Shown piece after piece: positions 20,334-30,604 of a stretch of 64,000 nt of DNA. This DNA comes from Caecitellus pseudoparvulus. Taxonomy: Eukaryota > Bigyra: Bicosoecida. The notes under the pieces are model-generated. The model saw only the letters and a list, made by a program, of their open reading frames with translations, was not told where the DNA came from and ran no database searches. Made by a program: the position numbers and the translations under genes. The stretch is from the NCBI GenBank assembly GCA_965644315.1, contig CBFFRQ010000030.1, forward strand, positions 62,001 to 126,000. The letters are read 5' to 3'. Every line of letters starts with the position of its first letter. The stretch's first letter is position 1.

Positions 20334-23300
20334 TTACTGCAACTCCCAGACATTGACACAGGCCCCAGCCGCAGCAAGGGCTCGGGGCACTTGCACGCTG
20401 TGGCCTTCGGCTCGGTACGCCGCCCGTCGCAACACGCCCTCCACACCACTGCCCACGCTGGTGGAGGCGGCGGCCGGCCCATCGTCAGGGTGCTCCTCCA
20501 GCACAGTCACCGCGGCGCTCACCTGCTCTGCATGCGCCGCACTGACCGCCAGGACTTGCCCCACGTGCCCTGGCGTGGCGGACAGCACTGCCAGTGACTT
20601 GCGTTGCTGCAGCGACACCAAGACTCGGTTGTGCACCTGGTTCGCCACATGGGCCACGCCTGTGAGGCCAGTGACTGCGTCCCCCACCAGGTCTTGCAAG
20701 GGCGGGCTGAAGCCCAGCACCGCGCCCCCCTCGCACTGCACGAGGGACAGGTGCTGTGTGGCACCCCCCCTCACGACCAACAGAGCAAGGTGGCGCCCCG
20801 CTGAGCCAGGCACCAGGGCGGCGCCCATGGCAGGGGCACCCTCTGCAGGCAGGTGCAGCAGTGGGGAGGCGTCCTCTGCCACGTGGCAGGAGGCGGTGCC
20901 GAGGAGGTCGCCGCCCACCCCCGACTGCAGCAGGGTCAGGCGCCAAGTGGACACTGCGCCATTCGCGGAGCCCACTGCCAGGACGCCGGGTGCGTCGGAG
21001 GCGGTGGACAGGTGCCGAATGGGCGTGGAGGCGTGTCGGGCCACGGCAGCCGTGGCGGCAGGGTCCCCTGCGAACAGCCAGCAAGTGGACAGGACCACCC
21101 CGTCCGCGCCCAGCACGGCACAGTGCACCCTGCCTCGCCCATCGCCAGAGGCTAGAATCGCGTCTCCCCCCACCAGCGGCACCCAGGCCATGGCGGTGAC
21201 GGGGGCACCCCCATGCACCGTCAGCTGGCACTGCCGTCTGACGTCCACGCCACACAGGCCCGCTGAGAGGGACGACTGCGACCCCCCCTTACCCCCCCTG
21301 CGCCCAACCGGCGCCACAGCTGGCCGCCCGGGGGATGCCGTCCCCCCTGTCGCGTCCTCGGCATCCTTCACCTGCTCGCCCTGCCCCAGCGCGAGACTGC
21401 GCCCGTCTCCTGCGCCGCCAGGTGGTGACTCAGGCACGCCCAGCGCAGTGACTCCGATGCTGCCGTTGCCATACCCGACGGCAATGCGCACAGGCAGTGT
21501 GCCGTCAGCGTCAGGCTGCCCCACACGCAGCGCGTGAGAGGTGGGCTGCAGCAGTCCCACAGCGCGGGGCTTGCGCGTCTGTGACGGCGCCACAGGCGGC
21601 GACAGAGAGCTGCCACACGACACGGGCACGCCAAAGTCGTACGCTTGCACCTTGGCGGCCAGACGCCAGCCCTGCACGCTGTACACTTGCACAGCGCCAG
21701 AGGTGCTGGTGGCCATGACGCTGCGGGTCAGGTCGGGGCTGGTCTCCGCGCAAATGCCCAGCACTTGCTCGGGGTGCCCCGACAGCACCCGCGCCGCGCG
21801 CCCCCCCAGCCCCACCTGCACGAGGGAGATCGCTGCGTCGGTGCTTGCGACGAGGCACTGCCCGCGACCCCACCGACCCACGATGCATGCCGCCGGAGCA
21901 GGCAGCGCCAACAGCGCCCTTGGCGACAGCTTGGCCCTGCTGCGTCCGTTGGCCTTGGTGCTGGCCGCTGGGCGCAGGAGCAAGCGGGCGTGGGCGGGAG
22001 GGGCATGTGGCGTGGTGCCTGCCGAGACGCCGCTGCCGCCCGTCACACTGCGTCGCGTAGTCTGAGAGGCGGCCGCAGAGCCAGGGGGAGGGGTGATGGC
22101 TCGCTTGCGACGCGACCTCGCGCCGCCCTTGCTGCGGCCAGAAACGGAGCTGCCACGGGTGGATGGTCGCCTGGAGGTGCCGGAGCCGCGCGAGCTGGTC
22201 GTGCCGGCACGTCGCACGCGCCGACGCTTGGCGCTGGCAGGTCGCACGTCAATGACCTTGCCCCCTCGCTGCACCTTGCGTGGTTTCTTGGCAGCTGCCT
22301 TGCCTCGGCTGCGAGGACGGAGGGGGGGGCGCCCCCGCACAGCTGCAGGCGGCTTGGCAGTGTCAGGGGTGGGTACTGTGCTGCTGCCGCTGCGCTGCAG
22401 CTTCCACCCCGCCACCACGCCATGCGCATGGCCGAGGGTGACACGACCACCACTGCTTAGTGCGAGGCACGTCACGCCTCGCCGCGTGAGCGCCTTGTGG
22501 GAGGGCAGCGGGGCGTACGGGCTGCGGGTGGGTGGGCACTTGAGCGCCTCTGAGCTGGGCGCACCCTTGGGGATGGCCGCTGCCGCGGACACGACGCCCT
22601 GCAACTCCCAAGTCAGGGCACCCTCGCCCTCCACGTGGCTCGTCCCCTGCAGCGTCCACACCCGCCCCTCGCCATCCCCCAGCAACAGCAGACGGGCCGC
22701 CTCCTCCACAGCGCCACCCCCTCCGCTGCCTGGGACAGCGACCACGCCGCAGTCAGCTGACGTGATCCACGGCCGGGCAGCCAACCACGCAGGCCCTTCG
22801 TGGTCGCCCTCTGGCGCCGCCCGCATGCTGAGTGTGTCGTCGTTCAGCACAGGCATGACGACCAGGCCTGAGGGGGGGGCGGGCGGCAAGGCGCCCAGCG
22901 TCGGGGCACGGCTGTGGTGTCCGCCCCCCTGGCTCTCGAGAAAGGCGTGCACGCCGCTCAAGTCGAAGGCGAAGGCGCCTGCTCGGCCACACCCAACGAA
23001 GGAGCCCGGCGACACCCACGCAAGCGTGTCCAGCGCAGCTGACCCCTGCACGCCAGTGTGGAAGGACCCAGGGAGTGCCAGCGTGCGCTGCACCAGGGGG
23101 GCAATCTCCACCACCACCCCCTCCTCAACGGCGCCACCCTGCCCGCTGCCAGCAGTCGTGCCGCTGATGCCCAGTGCCAGGCCAAAGAATCCCCGAATGT
23201 CCCACACTGCCGCTGTGACCAGCGCATCGCCGTCGTCCAGGCGAGCTGCCAAGGCGGCCACCTGGGAACCAGCAGGATCCACCGCCATAGCCACTAAGGC

Positions 23301-26300
23301 CACCCCCGCTTCCTGCCCCTCCAGCACCAGGCTACCCACACAGGCCCAGTGGTGGCCGCCCGTGGCCGCTGCACCGGGCAGCGTGTCACTGCTCTGTCGT
23401 TTCCACAGCAGCACCTCGCCGCCACGGTTTCCCGCCAGCGCCACAGCCAGCAACTGGCCGCCCGGACAGCTGCTGATGCCCACGATCCTGCGCCCAGCCT
23501 TGGCAGTCACAGCCTTGGAGTCGCCGGAGCTGGGCTGGTGCCCCAGCGCACTGCCCACAGTGGTGTCAAGCACCGGCGCTTCCTCCTCCTCCTCCTCATC
23601 CCCCACCTCCAGCACCGTCTGGCCTGCGGTTCGCAGATCCTCCACCACCACGCGCCCGCCCGCTGCGAACGCCAGCAAGCCAGACTCGGCGTCCCACGCG
23701 ACGCCCCGCCGGCAACCAATGTCCAGACCCAGCACCTTCATCTCCCGCATGAGGGTGGGCGCGGCGGCAGCAGTGTCTGTGGCGTCACCATGCACACCCT
23801 CATCGCACTGCTCTGTCGGCGGGTCAGGGGGAGCAGCAGCGTGGGGGGAGGGGGCGACCTTGGCCCAGGGCGAGGCCAGACTGGCCTCCTCGTCAGTGGT
23901 CATATCATCCTCATCATGCCCGTCGTCCCCGCCGTCCCAGTGAGATCCAGCCTCAGTGCTGACGTCGCTCACGCCCCTGGCGTGGCGCCCACGTGGCTTC
24001 AGCGGGGTGATGTCAAACTCCACCTCGCTGTCACCCTCCCCAAACTCCGCAGAGATGCCCACAGCGCCCCCCACTGAGCCGTCTCCGCCGACAGACGACT
24101 CCCCAGCCTCTGAGAATGCCCCCGCCTGCACGGACACGAAGCCGTGTGCTGCGGACTCCGCTGGCGCCACACGCGCCCAGCCACTGTCTGCCCGCCCGTC
24201 GAACGTGGAGGCCATGGATGCGTCCAAGTGCGCTGGAGTGCCTGCATCGTCCCGTGCCTGCATGCCAGCGGTGCTGCCCTCCCCGAAGGACATGTCTCGA
24301 GGGTGAACGGGGGGCAGGGCGGGGGGACGCACGGGGCCAATGTCGGGGGTGGGAGACGGCCCCACTGCAAAGCTGCCTTGGATGACGCCCCCTCGAGGAG
24401 GGGACACCCCCCCCTCCGTGCCTGGGCCAGTGCCAGACCACTCCTCTGACACTTCAGCCGTGGCCTCAGGCAGCCCGCCCCCTCCATTGCCGAGCAAGTG
24501 CGTGGTGCTGGGGGAGTGCGCCATGCGGCGTTCAGCTGGACTGGGGCTGCTGCTGGCGCCACCGCCACCAGGAGCACCCTCATGTGTCGCTGTGTTGAGC
24601 GGCGGGGCAGGGGCTGGGGTCGCCTCGTCGTCTGCCTGAGCCACAGAACTGCTGGCCCCACGCACAGCATGCACTTGCACTGCCACGGTGGAGGGCGCAA
24701 GGTACTCCCACACATACAGCGCACCTGCTCCAGTGCCAGCATCAGAAGGCATGCTCGAGCCCACTGCGCTTGCTGCTGCCGCTGCCGTGGTGGCGTGTGG
24801 CGCGTTGCCCGAGGGGGGTGGGACGGTCGTCATGACCACCCCTCGCCCGTCAGGCGTGAACAGGATGCTAGACAGCGCACCCAGGCCAGTGTGCAGTCTG
24901 TGGCCCAGGGGCACAGCACGTGGGGGACCCGCAAGCGTCGCGTCAAAGGCGCTGATCGTTCCGCTGCCGCCCCCAGCAAGCACCGTGCTGCCGTCACCCG
25001 TCACGTCCAACGCCGCCACACCACGCGTCTGGGCTGCGTGCAGTACACTTGCCGCTGCCCTGGCATTGTCGTGGGGTTGGGACAGGGCTTGTTTCAAGGC
25101 GCCCAGTTGCCGTGGTGGGTGTGCCCCCCGCACCTGCTGCAACACCTTGCGTGAAGCCACGTCCCACCGCACCAGGCGCCCATCCAGCGTCCCACCCACA
25201 ACACACCTCCCATCCGGAGAGAACACAAGGCGAGTGATGCCAAGGGGTGCACGTGCTTCTCGTGGCAAGCCTACACCGGTGACTGGCTGGCCGTGCAGTG
25301 CCGAGCGACCCCCTGCGGCGAGGTTGGCGGCGCGACCAGCCTGCGCTGCCGCAGCTGCCGCCGCTTCCCCAGCAGGCTGCCGAGGGGAGGGAATGGGCAA
25401 TTGACCGAGCAGGGACAAGGAATAGGGGTCCAACAAGTACACCGCAGCAGTGCTGTCCACGCCAGACGTGTTTAGCTCATCGCAGGCGCCAGAAAATGCG
25501 ACGGCAAGGGTCGAGCCATCGGGGGCCACCGCCAACGCACAGGCGAGGGCGAGGTGGGAGATGCCCACGCTGCTGCCGCTGCTGGGAAGCCGGGCTGGGG
25601 AGTGTGACGTCAGCATCTTCATGGGCAGGTAGCTGTGCGCCGCGTCGTACACGCAAACCGAGCCATCTCGTGCGGCAGAGAAGAGAAGTGGCGTGGTCGG
25701 GTCGGGAAGGAACGCAAGCTGAGCAACCGGTGCCGTGTGCTGGGAGTACTCTTCCAGAGTCGCTGCTGCAGCCACGTCAAAGACACGCAGGCAGCCAGTG
25801 GCAAAGCCCGCCACGAGCAGCTGCGGTGCGCTTCTCTGCTGTGCGGGCGGCAGGGCAGCCCCCCGCCCATCCACCCACACAAACGACGGCGCAAATGCCA
25901 GGCAAGTTGCCGTGTCGTCCACATTGCGCAGGCGGAACTCTGCCTGCTGCTCCCAGCCAGTCAGCCCCCACACCCGAATGGTGCCGTCAGTGCTCGCGGT
26001 AGCGACAGTCGGAGCTGGAGCTGCAGCAATGCTGGCAGCCGTCGCAGCGCTGCGAAAAACGTCCTCAGGAGTGCCATCTTGCACGCCAGAGGCTGGCGGC
26101 ACCACGACAGGCAGCGGGTTCACTGCCACAGCCAGCACCGGGGCGGTGTGGGAGCGCAGAATGACGCGGTGCTCGTGCGCCGCGACATCCAGGCGCCCGA
26201 CGCTTCCGTCCAACGCAGTGGTGACAAGGGTCAGCCCTGATGGGTGCAGAGCCACACCTGTGACGGGGCAGTCGTACCTGGCTTCCAGGAAAAAGGCGGA

Positions 26301-29063
26301 GAAGTCCAGCGGCCACATGCGCAGGAAGCCATCATTGGACGCGGTGACGCAGAATCCTTCGTTCACGGCAAGTGAGTGCACAGGTCCAGAGTGCAGCTGG
26401 AACACAGCCTCCAGTGCCTGCGTGTCGTAATTCACCTGCAGCACACTGCCAGCACTGCTGCCGACGTACATGCGGCGCTGGTGGGCGGCCGGCACGGGGT
26501 CTCGTCGCGTGAAGCGAGAAAGCGCGTTGCCCCTCCCGGCGCCACTGCTGGAGGCAAAGGGCGCGTCAAACGCGACGTCCAAGAACTCAGTCTCCCGAGC
26601 GTACTTGTTCAGAGCGATGGGGCAGCCTGGCAGGTGCCCTGCCTTGATGCGCCACAACCGCACGTTTTCCCGCCCCACGCTCACCAGGCGCCCCACGTCA
26701 AAGGGCGAGAATCGAATGCGTGAGATGGGAAAATCAGACACCTGCCGTCCAACAACACGCAGCTCCGGCAGTGACGCCGCCCTGGCCTTGGCGGCCGCTT
26801 CCACGGGTTTGAGAGCAGCGCGCCACCCGCGGCGCTGTGCGACCAGCTCCCGCACAGGGGTCACGTCCCAAACCAGGAGCACTTGGCGACCCCGCCCGTC
26901 CACTGCAGACGCACACAACAGGCACCCGTCGTCAGAAAAAGTCAGACTGCCCTCCCCCATGCGGCACGGCTGTTCCTTGCCGCTGCGCCGGCGCTGCGCC
27001 GGGTCAGTGCTCTGCACGAACCCGGTCAGCTGCCCCAGACACTCCGCCGTTTCAAAGTCCCACAGTCGAATGCAAGGGCCCTTGCCGCTTGCCGACTCGC
27101 CTTGAGCAGACGCCAGGGTGCCGCCATCAGGTGCCATCGCAAGTGCCACGACGTCGTGTGTGTGCCCGGGAAAATGCCGCTGGGTGTGCTGGGGAGACGG
27201 GGAGGGGGCGTTGGGTCCCGTCGCTTCCACAGAGCTGCCCGCCGCCCCGCCTGCAGTGCTGGACCCGGCACTGGCACAGTCAGATGGTGTGGGTTCGCTT
27301 GCCAGGACGTACTTGGGGCGGCTGCTCCCCGCACTTGAAGAGGCTGCCGAGTCTGTGGCGAGGTGGGGGAGCCCCCCCACTGCCGCTGCTGCGGGAGGAG
27401 GGGGTGCCACAGTCAGAGCCGTGAGCGTGTGCCCCACTGGGAACACCACCTCCTTGCCGTCTGGCGCAAACACCAGGCAGCCCTGGCGCCCAGCTGCCAC
27501 CCCCATCACGCCGCTCAGCCTCAGCACGGGGTCCGTGGACGGCATGCTGGAGCCCCGCACACCGCTGCCCAGGCCCGCCGCCACCATGTCAGGTGCAGAG
27601 CTCTCAGGCAGCACTGTCCCGTCTGCCCCCAGCATGCCGACGTGGGCACTGTCTGCGGACAAGTCCAGTTCACGCGGCACGGGGGGCACGTTGAAGGTGC
27701 CGATGGTGGTGGGCAGAGGCGGCGGCGGCGCTGTCGCGCCACGCCCCTCCACATCCTCCAGCCCCTCCACACCCACATCCTTCAAGATGCCCTGTGCTGC
27801 CTCCAGCACATCCTGCCGGGTGGCCATGGCGCCATCCCCCGTGTGCAGGAAGGAGCCGATGCCAGACGATTGCCCAGACTGTGTGCTGCCCATGACACCG
27901 CCGCCAGTCGACCCAGCAGCATCAGAGCCCCCAGCCGCCTGTCGCAGGGGGCGCAAGGCAGCCTGGGCGGCCGCGTACGCCCTACCAGCGGCTGTTGTCG
28001 GGAGGGGGGTCTCGTCGTGGGGCAGGGGGGGAGGAAGTGTCTGTGGTGCTGGAGCATGCGGCTTCGCCTCCTCGTGGTCTGCACTGCCCCCCACAGCTGG
28101 GGGAGGCGAGGCTGGCTGCTGCGGAGCTGCAGTGTGTTCCATCTCCACAGCAGACGCATTCAAAGCCTCTGCCGCAGCCGCCTGGGCTGCCTGCAGTGCC
28201 TGGCTGTCCAGGTGCAGCTGGGCGGACAGGGGCGCCACACCCGCCGCCTCAGCGCCCTCTGGCACGCTGGGCACCCACAGCTGGGCGTACAGGTCTTGAT
28301 ACCGCGCCCCTGTGGGGAGCGGCAGGGCCAGGTCCTTGTGCAGGGTGTTGGGTGTGTACACCGCATCTGAAGTCCACACCCCCTGCACGACCATTGAGCA
28401 GGCAAGTGTGAGAGCGCGGATGAACTGCACCTGCACAGGCCCGCCCTGGCCTGCCGTGACGAGCTGCAGCAGAGCATGTGTGTCCACACACACCAAGCTC
28501 CAGCGCCTGGGCAGGGTCAGTGGCACCTCCGCCACTTTGCCCAGGCGCATGCGCAGCTCCTTGTGGGCTGTGGAGAAGGACAGGCGGTACATGCGCTTGC
28601 CCTGGGCTTGCAGGTCGATGTGGAACGCCATGCCTCGGCGCCCCATCGGCTTCAGCTGCAGGTACACATAGCGACCAGTCAGGCGCAGGCCGGAGAAGTC
28701 CGTCGTGCCTCGCGGGAACCTGCGCCAGTTTGAAGGGGGGTGCCAGTGTGCACTGGCCGGCGGGCGCGAGCAGTGTGCTGAACACGCACCTTGGCACTGA
28801 AATGTGTGCATCGGTGGACACGTTTCCGTGGATGCGCCACACCAGTTTGCCGATGGAGTGGTCCTGCGAGCCGCCAACGGTGACGGGGTGCGGAAAACGG
28901 CAACGGCAGCGGCACTGCAGCGCAACGGCAGAGCACGCACTAGGAGCCTGGAGACCGAGCCCTTGCGCTCACAGTACTTGTCGTGTCCTTTGTGCACCTC
29001 CCACTCCTTCAGCACATCCACGTGTGGGTGCTGCCACGTCGGGCTGCGACTTGACGCCGCCAT
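20334..29063 (-). CDS. WDR90: WDR90/POC16 homologue: CFAP20 domain plus many WD40 repeats
   Basis: Centriole/basal-body wall protein, conserved in flagellated eukaryotes. Exons 28941-29063, 28790-28863 and 20334-28719 (introns 77 and 70 bp, both donors GTGCGT) give 2860 residues; splicing restores the continuous N-terminal CFAP20-like (DUF667) domain: TWQHPHVDVLKEWEVHKG, KLVWRIHGNVSTDAHISVP, LTGRYVYLQLKPMGRR and FHIDLQAQGKRMYRLSFS, as in WDR90. WD40 repeats begin near residue 575 (GHTHDVVALAMAPDGGTLAS) and run to the end, interrupted by disordered Gly/Ser/Glu-rich stretches around 1450-1750 and by a strongly basic block near 2210-2290 (KKPRKVQRGGKV, ARSRRKRAITPPPG). Human WDR90 is about 1750 residues, so this version is much expanded, mostly by disordered inserts. 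The 8386-bp last exon is the longest in the window. It implies a centriole-bearing organism. Confidence 0.9.
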   Translation of the reverse strand: MAASSRSPTWQHPHVDVLKEWEVHKGHDKYCERKGSVSRLLVRALPLRCSAAAVAVFRTPSPLAARRTTPSANWCGASTETCPPMHTFQCQGACSAHCSRPPASAHWHPPSNWRRFPRGTTDFSGLRLTGRYVYLQLKPMGRRGMAFHIDLQAQGKRMYRLSFSTAHKELRMRLGKVAEVPLTLPRRWSLVCVDTHALLQLVTAGQGGPVQVQFIRALTLACSMVVQGVWTSDAVYTPNTLHKDLALPLPTGARYQDLYAQLWVPSVPEGAEAAGVAPLSAQLHLDSQALQAAQAAAAEALNASAVEMEHTAAPQQPASPPPAVGGSADHEEAKPHAPAPQTLPPPLPHDETPLPTTAAGRAYAAAQAALRPLRQAAGGSDAAGSTGGGVMGSTQSGQSSGIGSFLHTGDGAMATRQDVLEAAQGILKDVGVEGLEDVEGRGATAPPPPLPTTIGTFNVPPVPRELDLSADSAHVGMLGADGTVLPESSAPDMVAAGLGSGVRGSSMPSTDPVLRLSGVMGVAAGRQGCLVFAPDGKEVVFPVGHTLTALTVAPPPPAAAAVGGLPHLATDSAASSSAGSSRPKYVLASEPTPSDCASAGSSTAGGAAGSSVEATGPNAPSPSPQHTQRHFPGHTHDVVALAMAPDGGTLASAQGESASGKGPCIRLWDFETAECLGQLTGFVQSTDPAQRRRSGKEQPCRMGEGSLTFSDDGCLLCASAVDGRGRQVLLVWDVTPVRELVAQRRGWRAALKPVEAAAKARAASLPELRVVGRQVSDFPISRIRFSPFDVGRLVSVGRENVRLWRIKAGHLPGCPIALNKYARETEFLDVAFDAPFASSSGAGRGNALSRFTRRDPVPAAHQRRMYVGSSAGSVLQVNYDTQALEAVFQLHSGPVHSLAVNEGFCVTASNDGFLRMWPLDFSAFFLEARYDCPVTGVALHPSGLTLVTTALDGSVGRLDVAAHEHRVILRSHTAPVLAVAVNPLPVVVPPASGVQDGTPEDVFRSAATAASIAAAPAPTVATASTDGTIRVWGLTGWEQQAEFRLRNVDDTATCLAFAPSFVWVDGRGAALPPAQQRSAPQLLVAGFATGCLRVFDVAAAATLEEYSQHTAPVAQLAFLPDPTTPLLFSAARDGSVCVYDAAHSYLPMKMLTSHSPARLPSSGSSVGISHLALACALAVAPDGSTLAVAFSGACDELNTSGVDSTAAVYLLDPYSLSLLGQLPIPSPRQPAGEAAAAAAAQAGRAANLAAGGRSALHGQPVTGVGLPREARAPLGITRLVFSPDGRCVVGGTLDGRLVRWDVASRKVLQQVRGAHPPRQLGALKQALSQPHDNARAAASVLHAAQTRGVAALDVTGDGSTVLAGGGSGTISAFDATLAGPPRAVPLGHRLHTGLGALSSILFTPDGRGVVMTTVPPPSGNAPHATTAAAAASAVGSSMPSDAGTGAGALYVWEYLAPSTVAVQVHAVRGASSSVAQADDEATPAPAPPLNTATHEGAPGGGGASSSPSPAERRMAHSPSTTHLLGNGGGGLPEATAEVSEEWSGTGPGTEGGVSPPRGGVIQGSFAVGPSPTPDIGPVRPPALPPVHPRDMSFGEGSTAGMQARDDAGTPAHLDASMASTFDGRADSGWARVAPAESAAHGFVSVQAGAFSEAGESSVGGDGSVGGAVGISAEFGEGDSEVEFDITPLKPRGRHARGVSDVSTEAGSHWDGGDDGHDEDDMTTDEEASLASPWAKVAPSPHAAAPPDPPTEQCDEGVHGDATDTAAAAPTLMREMKVLGLDIGCRRGVAWDAESGLLAFAAGGRVVVEDLRTAGQTVLEVGDEEEEEEAPVLDTTVGSALGHQPSSGDSKAVTAKAGRRIVGISSCPGGQLLAVALAGNRGGEVLLWKRQSSDTLPGAAATGGHHWACVGSLVLEGQEAGVALVAMAVDPAGSQVAALAARLDDGDALVTAAVWDIRGFFGLALGISGTTAGSGQGGAVEEGVVVEIAPLVQRTLALPGSFHTGVQGSAALDTLAWVSPGSFVGCGRAGAFAFDLSGVHAFLESQGGGHHSRAPTLGALPPAPPSGLVVMPVLNDDTLSMRAAPEGDHEGPAWLAARPWITSADCGVVAVPGSGGGGAVEEAARLLLLGDGEGRVWTLQGTSHVEGEGALTWELQGVVSAAAAIPKGAPSSEALKCPPTRSPYAPLPSHKALTRRGVTCLALSSGGRVTLGHAHGVVAGWKLQRSGSSTVPTPDTAKPPAAVRGRPPLRPRSRGKAAAKKPRKVQRGGKVIDVRPASAKRRRVRRAGTTSSRGSGTSRRPSTRGSSVSGRSKGGARSRRKRAITPPPGSAAASQTTRRSVTGGSGVSAGTTPHAPPAHARLLLRPAASTKANGRSRAKLSPRALLALPAPAACIVGRWGRGQCLVASTDAAISLVQVGLGGRAARVLSGHPEQVLGICAETSPDLTRSVMATSTSGAVQVYSVQGWRLAAKVQAYDFGVPVSCGSSLSPPVAPSQTRKPRAVGLLQPTSHALRVGQPDADGTLPVRIAVGYGNGSIGVTALGVPESPPGGAGDGRSLALGQGEQVKDAEDATGGTASPGRPAVAPVGRRGGKGGSQSSLSAGLCGVDVRRQCQLTVHGGAPVTAMAWVPLVGGDAILASGDGRGRVHCAVLGADGVVLSTCWLFAGDPAATAAVARHASTPIRHLSTASDAPGVLAVGSANGAVSTWRLTLLQSGVGGDLLGTASCHVAEDASPLLHLPAEGAPAMGAALVPGSAGRHLALLVVRGGATQHLSLVQCEGGAVLGFSPPLQDLVGDAVTGLTGVAHVANQVHNRVLVSLQQRKSLAVLSATPGHVGQVLAVSAAHAEQVSAAVTVLEEHPDDGPAAASTSVGSGVEGVLRRAAYRAEGHSVQVPRALAAAGACVNVWELQ

Positions 29064-29332
29064 GGTGCGTCTGGCGTCTCCTCGCAGCGGCCTCTGACTG
29101 GAGCCCGCACTGGGGCGCTGGCACTGAATTGGGAAGCGCTGAACGATATTTTTGACTACAACCAGCCTCGGGCTTTGAATGTATGTCGCCCTCGGCACTG
29201 ATCTTCTCCCCCTGCACCGCCCAAGCTGCCCCTGACCATGGCGCAGCCCACACTGCCCACGCAAGCCCAGCCACGCACCAGTGAGTGAAACCCGAGCCCA
29301 CACCCATCCATTCTTTCAAGTCTGAGCGTGCC

Positions 29333-30604
29333 TCACGATGAAAGGTCGTCCAGGGTCATGGGCCCCAGGCGGCCGAGCCGAAACATGGACACCAGCCTCT
29401 GCGCCGCCGCATCCGTATCCGGGACACCGCCCGCATCCACCAGCCCCCACTGCCCAGCCAGCTGACGCAGCACTTCCCATGAGTCGGGATGCAGGTGTGG
29501 CAGCGCCAGAGCCGCCCGAAACGCCTTGCTGCGTGTGTCCCGGGCGTGGCACAGGAGAAAATGTGCCAGTTCGTCAGCAGGCACACTTGCATCAGGCAGG
29601 GCGCCACACAGGGCCAGCTTCACGCCCTGTGCCGTGTCTTGGATGCGTGGGACGAGGATGCCAGGCGAGTCCATGAGGAACACGGCGGGGTCGGTGCTGA
29701 CGGGGAAGGCCGACGTGAAACGCGTCACGCCAGCCTTGCGCCCCGTCACAGGGCCCCGCCGCCGCTTGCCCCTTCGCTTGGACCCTTGTCCAGCCTGTGC
29801 CACCGCTTTGATCAAACTGCTCTTGCCAGCGTTGGGCACACCCAGAACGAGAAACACGGAGCCTGGAGCGGCGAACGCAGTAGGGCCGTGCAGCAGGCAG
29901 AAGCGGGGACTGGGCACATGACTTTGCCAAAATGGGCGCCGAGACTCACCTGCTGGCCGGTGTCCAGCACCTGCAACCTCCACCAAATGCTCCACAAACT
30001 GCGAATCAGCGGGCTGTGCATGAACCGCTGCCAGCCTTGCAGGGCTGCGAATCGAAACCGCACCCTTCGCACTGATCTCTGGGAGTGAGAGCTGACAAAC
30101 ATCGTTTCCTGCCCTTCTCTGGACAGCCGCTCCCGGATCACCTGCAAAGGGAGCGCGCATTCGCTGTGCGAGAGTGCGTCGCCCCCAAAGCAATTTCCGC
30201 AAACTCCGCACCGCTTGCATACGCGGGGCGGCGAGATCTGCCTTGTTGAACACCACCACGTGCTGCCGATCACCAATGACCTCTCGTACCACAGGGGTTG
30301 TTGATGACAGTGGCACCTGCACGCCGTCACAATGGTGTAAATGCAGTGCAGCGATGCTGGCTGGCTCATCCCCACTCACCCTTGCGTCCCGCACTTCCAC
30401 CACGCCGTCGCACTCTGCGATCTTCAGCTTCATGGAGTCGATGGCCTTGGCCATATGCCCTGGAAACCAAGATATGCTGCCCCCCAGGTGCGGCACGTAG
30501 GAAGACGCGAGGCGTCGCGGTGCCGGCTGCTGCGCCACTTGACCCGCAGCCCAACCTGGAAGCAAGCGCACAGCCCCCGACGCCGGGGCTGCCCAGCGCC
30601 ACAT
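29333..30604 (-). CDS. MTG1: MTG1-type GTPase, mitochondrial ribosome assembly
   Basis: Circularly permuted GTPase of the YlqF/MTG1 family that helps assemble the mitoribosomal large subunit. Five exons (30380-30604, 30212-30316, 30064-30141, 29950-29998, 29333-29862; introns 63, 70, 65 and 87 bp) give 328 residues; every junction restores family sequence. The N-terminus is basic and presequence-like, followed by SWFPGHMAKAI and VVEVRDAR-VPLSSTTP. The permuted motif order is visible: G4 as NKAD (99-102), then G1 as GVPNAGKSSL (160-169), then G3 as DSPG in MDSPGILVPRI. LALCGALPD matches the MTG1 signature. Two introns use the donor GTGCGG; the second holds TGCGGAAATTG. Without splicing the frame looks garbled between NKAD and G1, which could mislead automatic annotation. 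Confidence 0.9.
   Translation of the reverse strand: MWRWAAPASGAVRLLPGWAAGQVAQQPAPRRLASSYVPHLGGSISWFPGHMAKAIDSMKLKIAECDGVVEVRDARVSGDEPASIAALHLHHCDGVQVPLSSTTPVVREVIGDRQHVVVFNKADLAAPRMQAVRSLRKLLWGRRTLAQRMRAPFAGDPGAAVQRRAGNDVCQLSLPEISAKGAVSIRSPARLAAVHAQPADSQFVEHLVEVAGAGHRPAGESRRPFWQSHVPSPRFCLLHGPTAFAAPGSVFLVLGVPNAGKSSLIKAVAQAGQGSKRRGKRRRGPVTGRKAGVTRFTSAFPVSTDPAVFLMDSPGILVPRIQDTAQGVKLALCGALPDASVPADELAHFLLCHARDTRSKAFRAALALPHLHPDSWEVLRQLAGQWGLVDAGGVPDTDAAAQRLVSMFRLGRLGPMTLDDLSS
30191..30201 (-). promoter_or_regulatory. TGCGGAAATTG motif inside MTG1 intron 2
   Basis: Sense-oriented copy of the recurring motif, about 10 nt after the GTGCGG donor of a 70-bp intron. The surrounding frame happens to be open, but family alignment shows that this piece is spliced out. 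Confidence 0.45.

Noticed and set aside
30142-30211. Continuous MTG1 reading through RSLRKLLWGRRTLAQRM
   Set aside because: The frame is open, but skipping the segment restores alignment (PRMQA-VIRERL) with the family; it is an intron.
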